Origin: Thermoleophilaceae bacterium
GTDB lineage: Bacteria; Actinomycetota; Thermoleophilia; Solirubrobacterales; Thermoleophilaceae
Assembly: GCA_040901445.1 (NCBI GenBank)
Contig: JBBDYQ010000025.1
Span: forward strand, 187,925 to 251,924
Length of the DNA: 64,000 nt
Reading direction: 5' to 3'
Part shown: in pieces, positions 31,936 through 40,281 of the stretch
Layout of the letters: each line of letters begins with the position of its first letter
Numbering within the stretch: the first letter of the stretch is position 1
Made by a program: the position numbers and the translations under genes
Notes under the pieces: model-generated
What the model saw: only the letters and a program-made list of their open reading frames with translations
Databases searched by the model: none
Told to the model about the DNA's origin: nothing

Positions 31936-33801
31936 CTAGCGGACGCGCACGCGGTAGCGGCGGATCGTGGTGGGCCGGTCCGAGCGCACCCGGACCTCCA
32001 CGGTGTAGATGCCGGCGCGCACGCGGCGGCCGCGGCGGGTGCCGTCCCAGCCCGCGTGCAGCGTCCCGTCCGCGCATTCGTGGGCGAGCGTGGCCACGGT
32101 GCGCCCGCGGCGGCGGACCCGCACAAGCACCTCGGCCGGCTGGGCCAGCCGGACGGACGCCACCCGCCGCGCTCGGCCGGCCCGCAGCGAGCGGGCGCCG
32201 CGGCGGAAGGAGCGCACGATCCGCCCGTTGTGGCTGAGCGCGGTGATGCGCGTGCGCTGCGCCTCCCAGCCCGAGGTGATCTCCACCGTCGCGCGCCCGG
32301 GACATGAGGCCTCGAACACGCCCGAGTCGGTCTGGCTGGCGGTGTCGCGGCGGGGGTCGTCTTCCTCGGCCGCCACGGGCGCGAGCACGAGTGGGTTGCC
32401 CGATGTCCAGATCCGCGCCGGGGTGGGGAGGGCCTCCTTCGCGGTGAGGGTGGGCTGCGACGACTGCGCCAGCGAGACCGCGCCGTAGCCCGAGACGGCC
32501 ACGAGCCCCACGACGAGGGCCAGCGGCGCGAGGCCGCCGCGCGAGAGCAGGTCGGCGCGGGCGGCCAGGCCGAGCAGCAGCAGGAGCAGGGCAGGCATGA
32601 GCAGCCAGCGTCCGGCGTCGCGCAGCCCGCTGCCGAGCAGTGCCGGCCGGCGCGGGTCCGGGTCGCGCAGTTCCAGCGCCGGTACCTGCGCGGGGTCGTG
32701 GAACACGGGCTGGCGCGCAAACGCCTCGAGGTGCAGCCGCTCGCCGCGCCGCACCCGGTCCGGCCCTTCGATGCTGATGCCGTCCTCCACGACGATCGGC
32801 ACCGTGTCGGTCTCCACCCGGTCGCCGTCCACGCGCAGCAGGCGGTAGCCGTGCCAGTAGCCGTGGTCGGTGCCCACCGGGCCGGTGGTGTAGAGCTCGC
32901 CGCCCGCGCCGCCGTCGATGTAGTACGGGATCCCGCCGAGGCCGCGGTAGAGGAACTGCCCCTTGATGTGGCCGAGGAAGACGGCGTCCACGCCGGCGCG
33001 CTCGGCCACGATCTCGAACAGCTGGTTGTCGGGCGAGATGCCCTTGCCCATCACGTGGTTCAGCGAGATCGGATCCGCGTACGTGGGGTCGCGTGGGTCG
33101 CGCGTGGGCTGGTGCATGACCACGAATGCGAGCCGGCCGTCGCGCTCTGCCTCGCCGGCCGCGCGCTCGAGGAACTCGTACTGCGGCCGCCCGGCCGCGT
33201 TCTGGGCGCTCGGCGCCTGGAGCGGGTCGCAGTTGGTGATGCTCTGGCAGGAGTTGTCGATGAAGATCCAGCGGACGTTGCCGTGGTCCACGAAGTAGTG
33301 GGAGGCCGCGCCCTCGGGGTCGTCGACGGGGCGCTCCTTCGGAGACAGTGCGGGGTCGTCGTAGGGCGCCGCGTCGCCGAACGGGTACGGCCGGCCGGCG
33401 AACACCTCGACGTAGTTGGAGAGGTCGGCGACCGGGCTCACGCCGCCCGGCAGCCCGAGGGGGGCCTCGCGGTCGTGGTTGCCCACGGCGGCGAAGTAGG
33501 GGACGCCCGCCTCGTCGTAGGCGCGCATGATCTCGCGCCAGCGCTCGAGCTCCTCGGCGTTGCCGTCGTTGGCCTTGTCGCCGGACATCGTCACGACCGC
33601 GGGGCGGTAGCGGACGACGTCGGCCACGACCTTGGGCAGCAGGGTGAGCCCGTCCTCGTCGTTCCAGTGCTCCTCGCCGTAGTGCGCGTAGAGGGCCCCG
33701 GGACCCTGTGCGGGCGGCCACGGCGCCTCCGGCGTGTACGCCGCGGCCGGCGCGGCGCACGCCAGCGCGAGAACGAGCCCTGCCACTAGACGCCTACCCA
33801 T
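31936..33801 (-). CDS. Secreted, membrane-anchored metallophosphoesterase
   Basis: 621 residues. Signal peptide (GLVLALACAAPAAA). The calcineurin-like core shows TMSGDKANDG, AAVGNHDRE, VVMHQPTRD and FLGHIKGQF, i.e. the GDxx-GNHD-H-GHxx set; the usual N-terminal DxH is not obvious (HYGEEHWND lies there). After the catalytic domain are two hydrophobic spans near residues 400-445 and a beta-rich C-terminal domain with RVRRRGRTVA / GTRRGRRVRAGIYTVEV, which looks like a FlgD-Ig-type fold. So the enzyme is exported and probably held at the membrane. Substrate unknown. Confidence 0.8.
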   Translation of the reverse strand: MGRRLVAGLVLALACAAPAAAYTPEAPWPPAQGPGALYAHYGEEHWNDEDGLTLLPKVVADVVRYRPAVVTMSGDKANDGNAEELERWREIMRAYDEAGVPYFAAVGNHDREAPLGLPGGVSPVADLSNYVEVFAGRPYPFGDAAPYDDPALSPKERPVDDPEGAASHYFVDHGNVRWIFIDNSCQSITNCDPLQAPSAQNAAGRPQYEFLERAAGEAERDGRLAFVVMHQPTRDPRDPTYADPISLNHVMGKGISPDNQLFEIVAERAGVDAVFLGHIKGQFLYRGLGGIPYYIDGGAGGELYTTGPVGTDHGYWHGYRLLRVDGDRVETDTVPIVVEDGISIEGPDRVRRGERLHLEAFARQPVFHDPAQVPALELRDPDPRRPALLGSGLRDAGRWLLMPALLLLLLGLAARADLLSRGGLAPLALVVGLVAVSGYGAVSLAQSSQPTLTAKEALPTPARIWTSGNPLVLAPVAAEEDDPRRDTASQTDSGVFEASCPGRATVEITSGWEAQRTRITALSHNGRIVRSFRRGARSLRAGRARRVASVRLAQPAEVLVRVRRRGRTVATLAHECADGTLHAGWDGTRRGRRVRAGIYTVEVRVRSDRPTTIRRYRVRVR

Positions 33802-33859
33802 GACCTGTCGTTGATACCACGGGCGGGCGAGGGCGCGTTGCGGTCCGGTGAATGCAATC

Positions 33860-33872
33860 GAGAATCATTCTC
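33860..33872. promoter_or_regulatory. Zur/Fur-type operator overlapping the znuA-like promoter
   Basis: Perfect 13-bp dyad GAGAAT-C-ATTCTC, the core shape of actinobacterial Zur sites (TGAAAATCATTTTCA-like). It abuts TATATA (33874-33879), a good -10; transcription would then start near 33886-33888, right at the ATG (33890), with no room for a ribosome-binding site. A leaderless mRNA repressed by zinc-loaded Zur is the simplest reading. Confidence 0.7.
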
Positions 33873-33889
33873 ATATATAGTCGGCGTCG

Positions 33890-34801
33890 ATGCGTGCCCG
33901 CCTCCTCCTGACCGCCGCCGTCCTCGCCCTGGGCGCGGCCGGCTGTGGCAGCGACGACGACGGCGCGAGCGATGCCGGCGGCGGGCTGCGCGCGGTGGCC
34001 ACGACCACCCACGCCGCCGACCTGCTGGCGAACCTGGGCGGCGAGCGCGTGGACGTGCACACTTTGCTGACGCCCACGTCGGACCCGCACGAGTACGAGC
34101 CCCGGCCCAGCGACGCGCGGGCCGTGGCCGAGGCCGCTCTGGTGGTGCGCTCGGGAGGCGACCTGGACGAGTGGCTCGGCGACGTGGTGGAGAACGCCGG
34201 CGGCGATGCCGAGGTGCTCACGCTGATGAACCGAGTGAGGACGCGCGGGGACGATCCGCACTGGTGGCAGGATCCGCGCAACGCCGTGCTCGCGGTGGAG
34301 GCCATCGGCGCCGCACTGGCCGAGGCCGATCCCGAGGGGGCGGCCGAGTACCGGCGCAGCGTCGCGGCCTACGCCCGGCGGATCGAGTCGCTCGACGCCG
34401 ACATCGCCGCGTGCATGGCCGCGATTCCCGGCGGGCGGCGCAAGCTCGTCACCACGCACGACTCCTACGGCTACTTCGCGGCGCGCTATGACATCGAGGT
34501 CGTAGGGGCGGTGATCCCGTCGCTCTCGAGCCAGGCGCGCCCGTCGGCCGGCGACACCGCGGCGCTGGTGCGCCAGATCCGGGAGGAGGACGTGGCGGTC
34601 ATCTTCCCCGAGAGCGCGCTCGACCCCCGCCTCGAGCGGGCGGTGGCGGATGAGGCGGGGGCGGAGGTCGGTGAGTCCCTCTACGCCGACTCCCTCGGGC
34701 CCGAGGGCTCCGAGGGGGATACGTATCTCGGCGCGCTTGCCCACGACGCCAAAGCGCTGGCGCGAGGCTTCACCGGCGGCGCGCGCGGCTGCGACCTCTG
34801 A
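33890..34801 (+). CDS. Zinc/manganese ABC transporter substrate-binding lipoprotein (ZnuA-like)
   Basis: 303 residues. Lipoprotein signal with lipobox LGAAGC (Cys19). A cluster A-1 metal-binding protein: VATTTHAADLLANLGGERV, TSDPHEYEPRPSDA (first His), DPHWWQDPRNA (second His), TTHDSYGYFAARYDI (third His) and FPESALDP (acidic ligand). The His-rich loop of some ZnuA proteins is absent. The cognate permease and ATPase are not in the following genes, so it must work with components encoded elsewhere. A Zur-like operator precedes it. Confidence 0.88.
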   Translation: MRARLLLTAAVLALGAAGCGSDDDGASDAGGGLRAVATTTHAADLLANLGGERVDVHTLLTPTSDPHEYEPRPSDARAVAEAALVVRSGGDLDEWLGDVVENAGGDAEVLTLMNRVRTRGDDPHWWQDPRNAVLAVEAIGAALAEADPEGAAEYRRSVAAYARRIESLDADIAACMAAIPGGRRKLVTTHDSYGYFAARYDIEVVGAVIPSLSSQARPSAGDTAALVRQIREEDVAVIFPESALDPRLERAVADEAGAEVGESLYADSLGPEGSEGDTYLGALAHDAKALARGFTGGARGCDL

Positions 34802-34830
34802 CGCCGCCGCGCCTGGCAGGATTGCTCGTG

Positions 34831-34998
34831 ATGTGCGCGCAGTGCATGGCGGCGGCCGCCACCACGGCCGCGGCGGCCACCGGCATCCGAGCCTGGCTGG
34901 CCGCTCGGAAGCCCGGTTGGCTCACGCCCGCGCGGCTGCGTAGCGTGTCCGCCGGCCTTCTCGCCACGGCGGTCATCGGCGCGGGATTGCTGTCCTGA
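34831..34998 (+). CDS. Small membrane protein with CxxC (55 aa)
   Basis: Begins MCAQCMAAAATTAAAATG, continues IRAWLAARKPGWLTPARLRS and ends in a short membrane helix AGLLATAVIGAGLLS. The N-terminal CAQC could bind metal or form a disulfide. ATG 34831 (GTG 34828 possible); no good ribosome site. It is 29 bp after the zinc lipoprotein and ends at the point where the YibE/F frame opens. I recall similar tiny proteins in other actinobacteria, without known function. Confidence 0.55.
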   Translation: MCAQCMAAAATTAAAATGIRAWLAARKPGWLTPARLRSVSAGLLATAVIGAGLLS

Positions 34999-35042
34999 GC
35001 CGGGATGTTGGGTTCGCACTGCTGCGCACCCCGGCCGGGCGG

Positions 35043-36230
35043 TTGGCGGCGGGAGTGCTGGCCGCGCTCGCGCTGGCCACGGGGATCGGGCTCGCCATCC
35101 TCTGGCCCGGCGACGATCCGGGCGGAACCGACCTCGGCGGTCTCGTGGCTGGTGAGACCGAGGCGGCGGAGGTGGTGGGGATCAGCGCGGAAGGCTGCGA
35201 GGCGCTCGCGGGCCCCGGCTGCCGGCTCGTCCTGTTCGAGCTGCGCAGCGGGCCCAACGAGGGCGAGCAGAGCGCGCTGACGCTGCCCGGCGGGGACGCG
35301 CTCGCGCCGGAGCTGCAGCCGGGCGACTCCGTCCGCGTGCTCCGCAACGTCCCCTCCGGCATCGACCCGGCGCTTGCCCGGGAGCTGCCCATCGACGACG
35401 TGTCCACCCAGCCGTTCGCCTTCGTCGACTTCGAGCGGCGCGCGCCGCTCGTCTGGCTCGCCATCGCGTTCGCCATCCTGGTCATCGCGTTCGGGCGCGG
35501 GCGCGGTGCGCTCTCGCTCATCGGGCTGGCGGCCAGCCTCGCGCTCGTCATCGCGTTCGTCGCGCCGGCCATTCTCGACGGCGCAGCGCCGCTGCCGGTG
35601 GCCATCGTGGGCGCGCTGGCCATCATGTTCGTCACGGTTGCGCTCACTCACGGCGCCAACGCGAAGAGCGCCGCGGCCATGCTCGGCACCGCGGCCAGCC
35701 TGCTCCTCACGGCGCTGCTCGCCCTTGCGTTCGTGGAGCTCGCCCACATCACCGGGCTGTCCTCCGAGGAGGCCACGCTGCTCCAAGGGTCCGCGCCGGG
35801 GGAGCTCTCGCTCCAGGGCCTCGTGCTCGCCGGCATGGTCATCGGAGCACTCGGCGTGCTCGACGACGTCACGGTCAGCCAGGCCTCCACGGTCATGGCC
35901 CTGCGCCGCGCCAACCCGGCGCAGCACGCCGGCGAGCTCTACCGCAACGCGCTGGCGGTGGGCCGCGACCATCTCGGCGCCACCGTCAACACGCTGGTGC
36001 TCGCGTATGCGGGCGCCGCGCTTCCCGTGCTGCTCATCTTCAGCAGTCAGGGCACGAGCGTCGGCGAGGCGCTCAACCGCGAGCCGGTGGCCACCGAGGT
36101 GGTGGCGATGCTCGTGGGCTCGATCGGGCTGATCGTGGCCGTTCCGCTCACCACTGCGGTGGCGGCGGCACTCGCGTCGCGGCTTCCTGCCTCCGCGCTG
36201 CCCGAGCATGGGCACGAGCACACGCACTAG
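35043..36230 (+). CDS. YibE/F-family membrane protein
   Basis: About 395 residues from TTG 35043; GTG 35055 and a further-upstream CTG overlapping the 34998 stop are alternatives. An N-terminal anchor helix (VLAALALATGIGLAIL), then an extracytoplasmic beta domain (about 40-130) and seven or so membrane helices with the family's diagnostic block GALGVLDDVTVSQAS...NP.QH..ELY..AL.VGRDHLGATVNTLVLAYAGAALPVLL. The C terminus is histidine-rich (PEHGHEHTH). Family function is not established; the zinc-regulated neighbour and the His tail suggest metal-linked transport. Confidence 0.85.
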   Translation: MAAGVLAALALATGIGLAILWPGDDPGGTDLGGLVAGETEAAEVVGISAEGCEALAGPGCRLVLFELRSGPNEGEQSALTLPGGDALAPELQPGDSVRVLRNVPSGIDPALARELPIDDVSTQPFAFVDFERRAPLVWLAIAFAILVIAFGRGRGALSLIGLAASLALVIAFVAPAILDGAAPLPVAIVGALAIMFVTVALTHGANAKSAAAMLGTAASLLLTALLALAFVELAHITGLSSEEATLLQGSAPGELSLQGLVLAGMVIGALGVLDDVTVSQASTVMALRRANPAQHAGELYRNALAVGRDHLGATVNTLVLAYAGAALPVLLIFSSQGTSVGEALNREPVATEVVAMLVGSIGLIVAVPLTTAVAAALASRLPASALPEHGHEHTH

Positions 36231-36242
36231 GCTGCCGGTCCC

Positions 36243-37118
36243 ATGGAGATCTACCGCACGCCCGAGGAGCGCTTCGAGAACCTGCCCGGCTACGACTTCG
36301 CCCCCAACTACACCGACGTGGACGGCCTCCGGCTGCACTACGTGGACGAGGGGGAGGGCCGGCCCGTCGTCTGCTTCCACGGCGAGCCCACCTGGGCCTA
36401 CCTCTACCGCAAGATGCTGCCGCCCCTCGTGGGAGCGGGGCACCGCGTGGTGTGCCCGGACTATCCGGGCTTCGGGCGCTCCGACAAGCCCACGGAGCGC
36501 GGCTGGTACACCTACGACCGCCATGTCGAGCACGTCTCGGCCCTGCTCGCGGGGCTCGACCTGCGCGACGCCACGGTGGTCGTGCAGGACTGGGGCGGGC
36601 CGATCGGGCTGCGCTGGGCGGTGGAGAACCCCGAGCGCGTGGCGCGGCTCGTGATCCTCAACACCGGCCTGTTCACCGGCCGGGTGTCGAAGGGGTTCAT
36701 GGCCTGGCGCAACTTCGCGGAGAAGAACCCGGACCTGCCGGTGGGCATGGTGATCCAGGGCGCCACCACCAGCGAGCTGCCCGACGACGTGGTGGCGGCC
36801 TACGAGGCGCCGTTCCCAACGCCGGAGTCGAAGGCGGGGGCTGCGCAGTTCCCGCTGATCGTGCCCGTCGAGGAGGGGGCGCCGGGCGCCTCCGAGATGC
36901 GCGCGGTGTCCGACGAGCTGTCGCGCTGGGACAAGCCGTGCCTGGTGGCCTTCTCGGACTCCGATCCCGTCTTCCCCTTCCCGCGCTCGGGCCAGGTGTT
37001 CGCGGACCTCGTGCCCGGGGCGGCCGAGCAGGTGCCGGTCGAGGGAGCGGCCCACTTCCTGCAGGAGGACCGCGGCGAGCGCATCGCCGAGGAGATCCTG
37101 CGTTTCTCGGCAGCTTGA
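36243..37118 (+). CDS. Haloalkane dehalogenase-like alpha/beta hydrolase (HLD-I type)
   Basis: 291 residues. Oxyanion/halide-loop HGEPTWAYLYRKM, nucleophile D116 in VVQDWGGP with the adjacent halide-binding Trp117, acid D in AFSDSDPVF and His in GAAHFLQED. An aspartate rather than serine nucleophile and HGEPTW (not HGNPT) point to haloalkane dehalogenase subfamily I or a close hydrolase. Cytoplasmic, no signal peptide. It starts 12 bp after the YibE/F stop. Halogenated substrate is inferred from the motif set only. Confidence 0.85.
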   Translation: MEIYRTPEERFENLPGYDFAPNYTDVDGLRLHYVDEGEGRPVVCFHGEPTWAYLYRKMLPPLVGAGHRVVCPDYPGFGRSDKPTERGWYTYDRHVEHVSALLAGLDLRDATVVVQDWGGPIGLRWAVENPERVARLVILNTGLFTGRVSKGFMAWRNFAEKNPDLPVGMVIQGATTSELPDDVVAAYEAPFPTPESKAGAAQFPLIVPVEEGAPGASEMRAVSDELSRWDKPCLVAFSDSDPVFPFPRSGQVFADLVPGAAEQVPVEGAAHFLQEDRGERIAEEILRFSAA

Positions 37119-37122
37119 GGGC

Positions 37123-37659
37123 TCAGCCGCGGCCGGGGCGGCCCGCGGCCTTCAGCACGGTCGTGCGGTTCTTGGTGCTCGCCTCGTAGAGACGCACCGC
37201 CGCGGCCAGATCCGGGTCCGCTCCGCCGAGGCGGTCCACGATGTCGCGTGCCCGCATCTGGTCGTAGCCGGCCCAGGGTTGTGAGACCGCGACCTCCGGC
37301 CCGGCGCCGTACTCGGCGCCGACGTCGGAGGACTCGCCCGCCAGCGTGGCCTCCTCGGCCACGTTCTCGAGCAGCGGGTCGGGTGGGGACGGGTCGGTGT
37401 CGGCGGGCCGCCAGGCGGGCGCCTCGGCGCGCTCGGCCTCGACGGCCTGCGCGGCGCTGGGGGCAGCGGGCCCTCCGAAGGACCGCGGGGAACGCGCGGG
37501 ATCGGCCGGGCGCCGGTCCTGCTGCTTGGCATCGCCGTCGCCGAACGCCCGCTCGAGCACCTGCCCGGCGCCCGACCGTGCGACCCGGACGCCCTTCGCT
37601 GCGGCCTTCATGGCAAGGCTGCGGCCCCGCCGGGCGAGCTGCTGTGCGGTGTTCGCCAT
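37123..37659 (-). CDS. Hypothetical 178-aa basic/acidic bipartite protein
   Basis: A basic N-terminal third (ARRGRSLAMKAAAKGVRVARSG) resembling a membrane- or nucleic-acid-binding helix, a disordered proline/alanine/acidic middle, and a short folded C terminus (GYDQMRARDIVDRLGGADPDLAAAVRLYEASTKNRTTVLKAA) with the look of a small helical interaction domain. No known family recognised. It ends 5 bp before the convergent dehalogenase stop. Confidence 0.6.
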   Translation of the reverse strand: MANTAQQLARRGRSLAMKAAAKGVRVARSGAGQVLERAFGDGDAKQQDRRPADPARSPRSFGGPAAPSAAQAVEAERAEAPAWRPADTDPSPPDPLLENVAEEATLAGESSDVGAEYGAGPEVAVSQPWAGYDQMRARDIVDRLGGADPDLAAAVRLYEASTKNRTTVLKAAGRPGRG

Positions 37660-37819
37660 CGCCGTGGTGCTACCCGGCGGGCGGGCCGTGAAACGTGGCG
37701 GCCGCGGTGCTCAGGCCTTGGCGCCCATGAACTCGTCGAGCTGTGCGACATCGGCCATTCGCGACACGTAGGTACGGAGGGAGGACGGAATCCCGCCGGG
37801 CCGTTCGGCGACCGACTGA

Positions 37820-37903
37820 TGCGGGCGAGAGGAGTCGAACCTCCACGCTCTTTCGAGCACACGGTTCTGAGCCGTGCCTGTCTACCAGTTCCAGCACGCC
37901 CGC
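37820..37903 (-). tRNA. tRNA-Leu(CAG)
   Basis: 84 nt on the minus strand. Acceptor GCGGGCG/CGCCCGC, anticodon stem CACGG/CCGTG with loop CTCAGAA (anticodon CAG), long variable arm TGCTCGAAAGAGCG, T arm GGAGG-TTCGACT-CCTCT, discriminator A. Confidence 0.96.
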
Positions 37904-37983
37904 GAGGACGGCGAGTATAGGACGGAGCGCGGGTCGGGATGGGTGGATCGGCCCGTGGAGGACCTCGCGCAGGCGATCACGCG

Positions 37984-39522
37984 CTAGGCGCCGGCAGCAG
38001 CCGCCAGCCCCGCCAGCGCTCGCTCCAGCCCCGCCGCCGCGTCCGCCACGTCCGGCAGCGCGTCGCGGTCGGCCAGCAGCCCGAAGCCCACGCCGCCGTC
38101 GTAGCTGAGCATCCCGATCGACAGGGCCTGGTTGCGCGGGTTCAGCGGGACCGCCGGGAAGACCTCGCGCAGCGGGACACCGTCGAGGTAGAAGGTCTGC
38201 TGCGGGCCGGGCACGTTCGACACCACGAGGTTGAACAGGCGCGGCGCGCCCAGCGCCCGCGCCGTGAGCGAGGCCACGATCGGCGGGGCGAGGCCCGCCG
38301 CTCCCACGACGAAGGCGCCGGCGCGGACCTGCGCGGAGCCGCGCAGCTCGCGGGTGGACGCCGCGATCGCCCGCACCCGGTCCAGCGGCTCTCCCCGCAG
38401 GGGGAGGTCGATGAACACGGTGGAGATGCGGTTGCCGAGCTCGCTGTCACCCGTGGTGTCGCGCGTGGACACCGGGACGAGGGCGATCGCGGTCTCGGGC
38501 GGGTCATCACCCAGGTACTCCTCGAGCATGAGCGCGACCGCCGCCAGCAGCACGTCGTTCACGCTGGCCCCGGCCGCCCGCCGGATGGCCTTCACGACCT
38601 CGAGGTCCGCGCGAGCGACTGCGAACGCGCGCTCGGGGCCGATCGCGGCGTTGATCCGCGTGTCGGGCGCCTGCGGGCGCGCGCGGCTGAGCTCGCGGAG
38701 GGTGTCGAGGGCGTCGGTCAGGCGGCGCTGCGCCCGTCGCGGGCTCACGCCCCCCGCGGCGACCACGAGCCCGCGGCCGCCCCCGCCGGCCAGCCGCCGG
38801 GGCACGTCGAGCTGGGCGGTGGCCAGGCGCCGCAGCTCGCGCCGCCCGGGGACGCCCACGGCCGCCGCGAGCGCGCGCAGCTCCCGCGGGCCCGGCGCCA
38901 CGTCCGCGGGCACCCGCGGCAGCAGGGGCTCCATTGCCCCGAGCCGGCGCTGCAGGTCGAGCTGGGGCATCAGCGCGGCGAGCTCGGCGACCCAGGTGCG
39001 CCGCCGTTCCTCGACATCACCGGCGGGCGGGGGCAGGTCGAGCGGCTCCGGGGTGGGATCGAGGATCACGGTGGCCACGCCGATCGCGGCGATCCCGTCC
39101 ACGAGCGCGTGGTGCATCTTCGCCACCACCGCGGTGCGCCCGGTCTCGGCGCTGTCCACCACGAGCAGCTCCCAGAGCGGTCGCTCGCGGTCGAGGCGCT
39201 CGGACATCGCCGGGCCCACCACGGCGGCGAGCGCGGCGTCGTCGCCGGGCGCGGGCCAGCGCACCGCGCGCACGTGGCGCGCGGCGCTGAAGTCCGGGTC
39301 CTCCTCCCACACCGGCTGCGACAGGCCCAGCGGGGCGCTCGGCGCCAGCCGCATGCGGTAGTGCGGCACGAGGTGGATGCGCTCCTCGATGCGCCGCGCA
39401 ATCGTGGCCGGCGCCACCCGCCCGCCGAACACGAGCACGCCGGCGACGTGCATGTGCACCGGCCCCTGCTCCGCCTGGATCGCGGACAGATCCGCCGGCG
39501 ACAGGGCGACCGGGCCGGTCAG
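37984..39522 (-). CDS. Wax ester synthase/diacylglycerol acyltransferase (WS/DGAT)
   Basis: 512 residues. Makes wax esters or triacylglycerol from acyl-CoA. LSPADLSAIQAEQGPVHMHVAG is the family start; the catalytic HHxxxDG is H137-H138-ALVD142-G. PLWELLVV, SVNDVLLAAVALML and VVSNVPGPQQTFYLDG are further conserved blocks. No ATG, GTG or TTG fits the N terminus: a CTG at 39522, overlapping the upstream hydroxylase stop by 4 nt (CTGA), is the best start and implies strict coupling. Storage lipid synthesis; membrane-associated. Confidence 0.88.
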   Translation of the reverse strand: MTGPVALSPADLSAIQAEQGPVHMHVAGVLVFGGRVAPATIARRIEERIHLVPHYRMRLAPSAPLGLSQPVWEEDPDFSAARHVRAVRWPAPGDDAALAAVVGPAMSERLDRERPLWELLVVDSAETGRTAVVAKMHHALVDGIAAIGVATVILDPTPEPLDLPPPAGDVEERRRTWVAELAALMPQLDLQRRLGAMEPLLPRVPADVAPGPRELRALAAAVGVPGRRELRRLATAQLDVPRRLAGGGGRGLVVAAGGVSPRRAQRRLTDALDTLRELSRARPQAPDTRINAAIGPERAFAVARADLEVVKAIRRAAGASVNDVLLAAVALMLEEYLGDDPPETAIALVPVSTRDTTGDSELGNRISTVFIDLPLRGEPLDRVRAIAASTRELRGSAQVRAGAFVVGAAGLAPPIVASLTARALGAPRLFNLVVSNVPGPQQTFYLDGVPLREVFPAVPLNPRNQALSIGMLSYDGGVGFGLLADRDALPDVADAAAGLERALAGLAAAAGA

Positions 39523-40103
39523 GGACGTCTCGTGAGCTTCTTCGCGGGCGTGCGGAACACGTGGTCCCACCAGGGGGCGCTGATCCCGTAGCCCGCCGTG
39601 TGGTCCTGGAAGTGGTGGCGCATGTGCAGCTCGCGCAGTTGCTTGCCGAGCCGCGACTTCGGCCGGTGGTGGTGCAGCGCGTAGTGGGTCATGTCGTAGA
39701 AGAGGTAGCCCGCGAAGAACCCGGCCGCCACCGCCCACGCCTCGGGCGTGCCGAGCACCGCGAGGAAGAGGCCCATGAACGCCGCGCCGAGCGGCACGCT
39801 GACCGACGGCGGCATCACCAGTCGCAGCGGGTCGTTGGGATGGTCGTGGTGGACGCCGTGGATGATCCAGTGGAGGCGCGCGCCTATCGGGTGGTCGGGC
39901 TCGAAGTGGAACACGACCCGGTGGATCCAGTACTCCATCAGCGTCCAGAAGAAGTAGCCGCCCACGGCCCACGCGAGCGTGATGAGCGGACTCATGCCGT
40001 CCAGCGCGAGGGCGGCGAAGATGGTGACGGCCGGGAGGAAGATGAGCACCGGCACGGCGGGGTGCACGCGCGAGAGGCGATCGAGCATGTCCGACTCGAA
40101 CAT
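39519..40103 (-). CDS. Sterol desaturase/fatty-acid hydroxylase superfamily protein
   Basis: About 194 residues from ATG 40103 (ATG 40088 is close by; a TTG at 40145 would add 14 residues). An integral membrane di-iron enzyme with histidine boxes HRVVFH, HWIIHGVHHDHPND, HYALHHHRP and HMRHHFQDH, and spans between them. The box set and short length resemble the fatty-acid 2-hydroxylase (FA2H/Scs7) group, which hydroxylates acyl chains of sphingolipids. It is coupled to WS/DGAT, so it may hydroxylate an acyl chain entering storage or wall lipids. Confidence 0.82.
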   Translation of the reverse strand: MFESDMLDRLSRVHPAVPVLIFLPAVTIFAALALDGMSPLITLAWAVGGYFFWTLMEYWIHRVVFHFEPDHPIGARLHWIIHGVHHDHPNDPLRLVMPPSVSVPLGAAFMGLFLAVLGTPEAWAVAAGFFAGYLFYDMTHYALHHHRPKSRLGKQLRELHMRHHFQDHTAGYGISAPWWDHVFRTPAKKLTRRP

Positions 40104-40281
40104 GCGGGGCGATGTCCGCAGAACGTCAGTCCTTCGCGTGGCCAAGATCCTCGCTTCCCGGGCCGGGGCAGGGCCCGCCCGATACTAGCGCCGGGCCCGG
40201 TCCTGCTCTATCCGCCGGAGTGCCGAGGCGGCGCCGCGGCCATTAGCCGCGACGCCGCCAGCGACCCCCCCTGCACGGTCC
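40104..40281. other. Intergenic stretch between two minus-strand genes
   Basis: 178 bp, very GC-rich with imperfect dyads (GCGCCGGGCCCGG). TAGTAT on the minus strand (about 40182-40187) could be a -10 for the hydroxylase-WS/DGAT pair. No gene seen. Confidence 0.35.

Noticed and set aside
34770-37055. 761-codon minus-strand open frame
   Set aside because: Antisense to YibE/F and the dehalogenase, both with strong family motifs.
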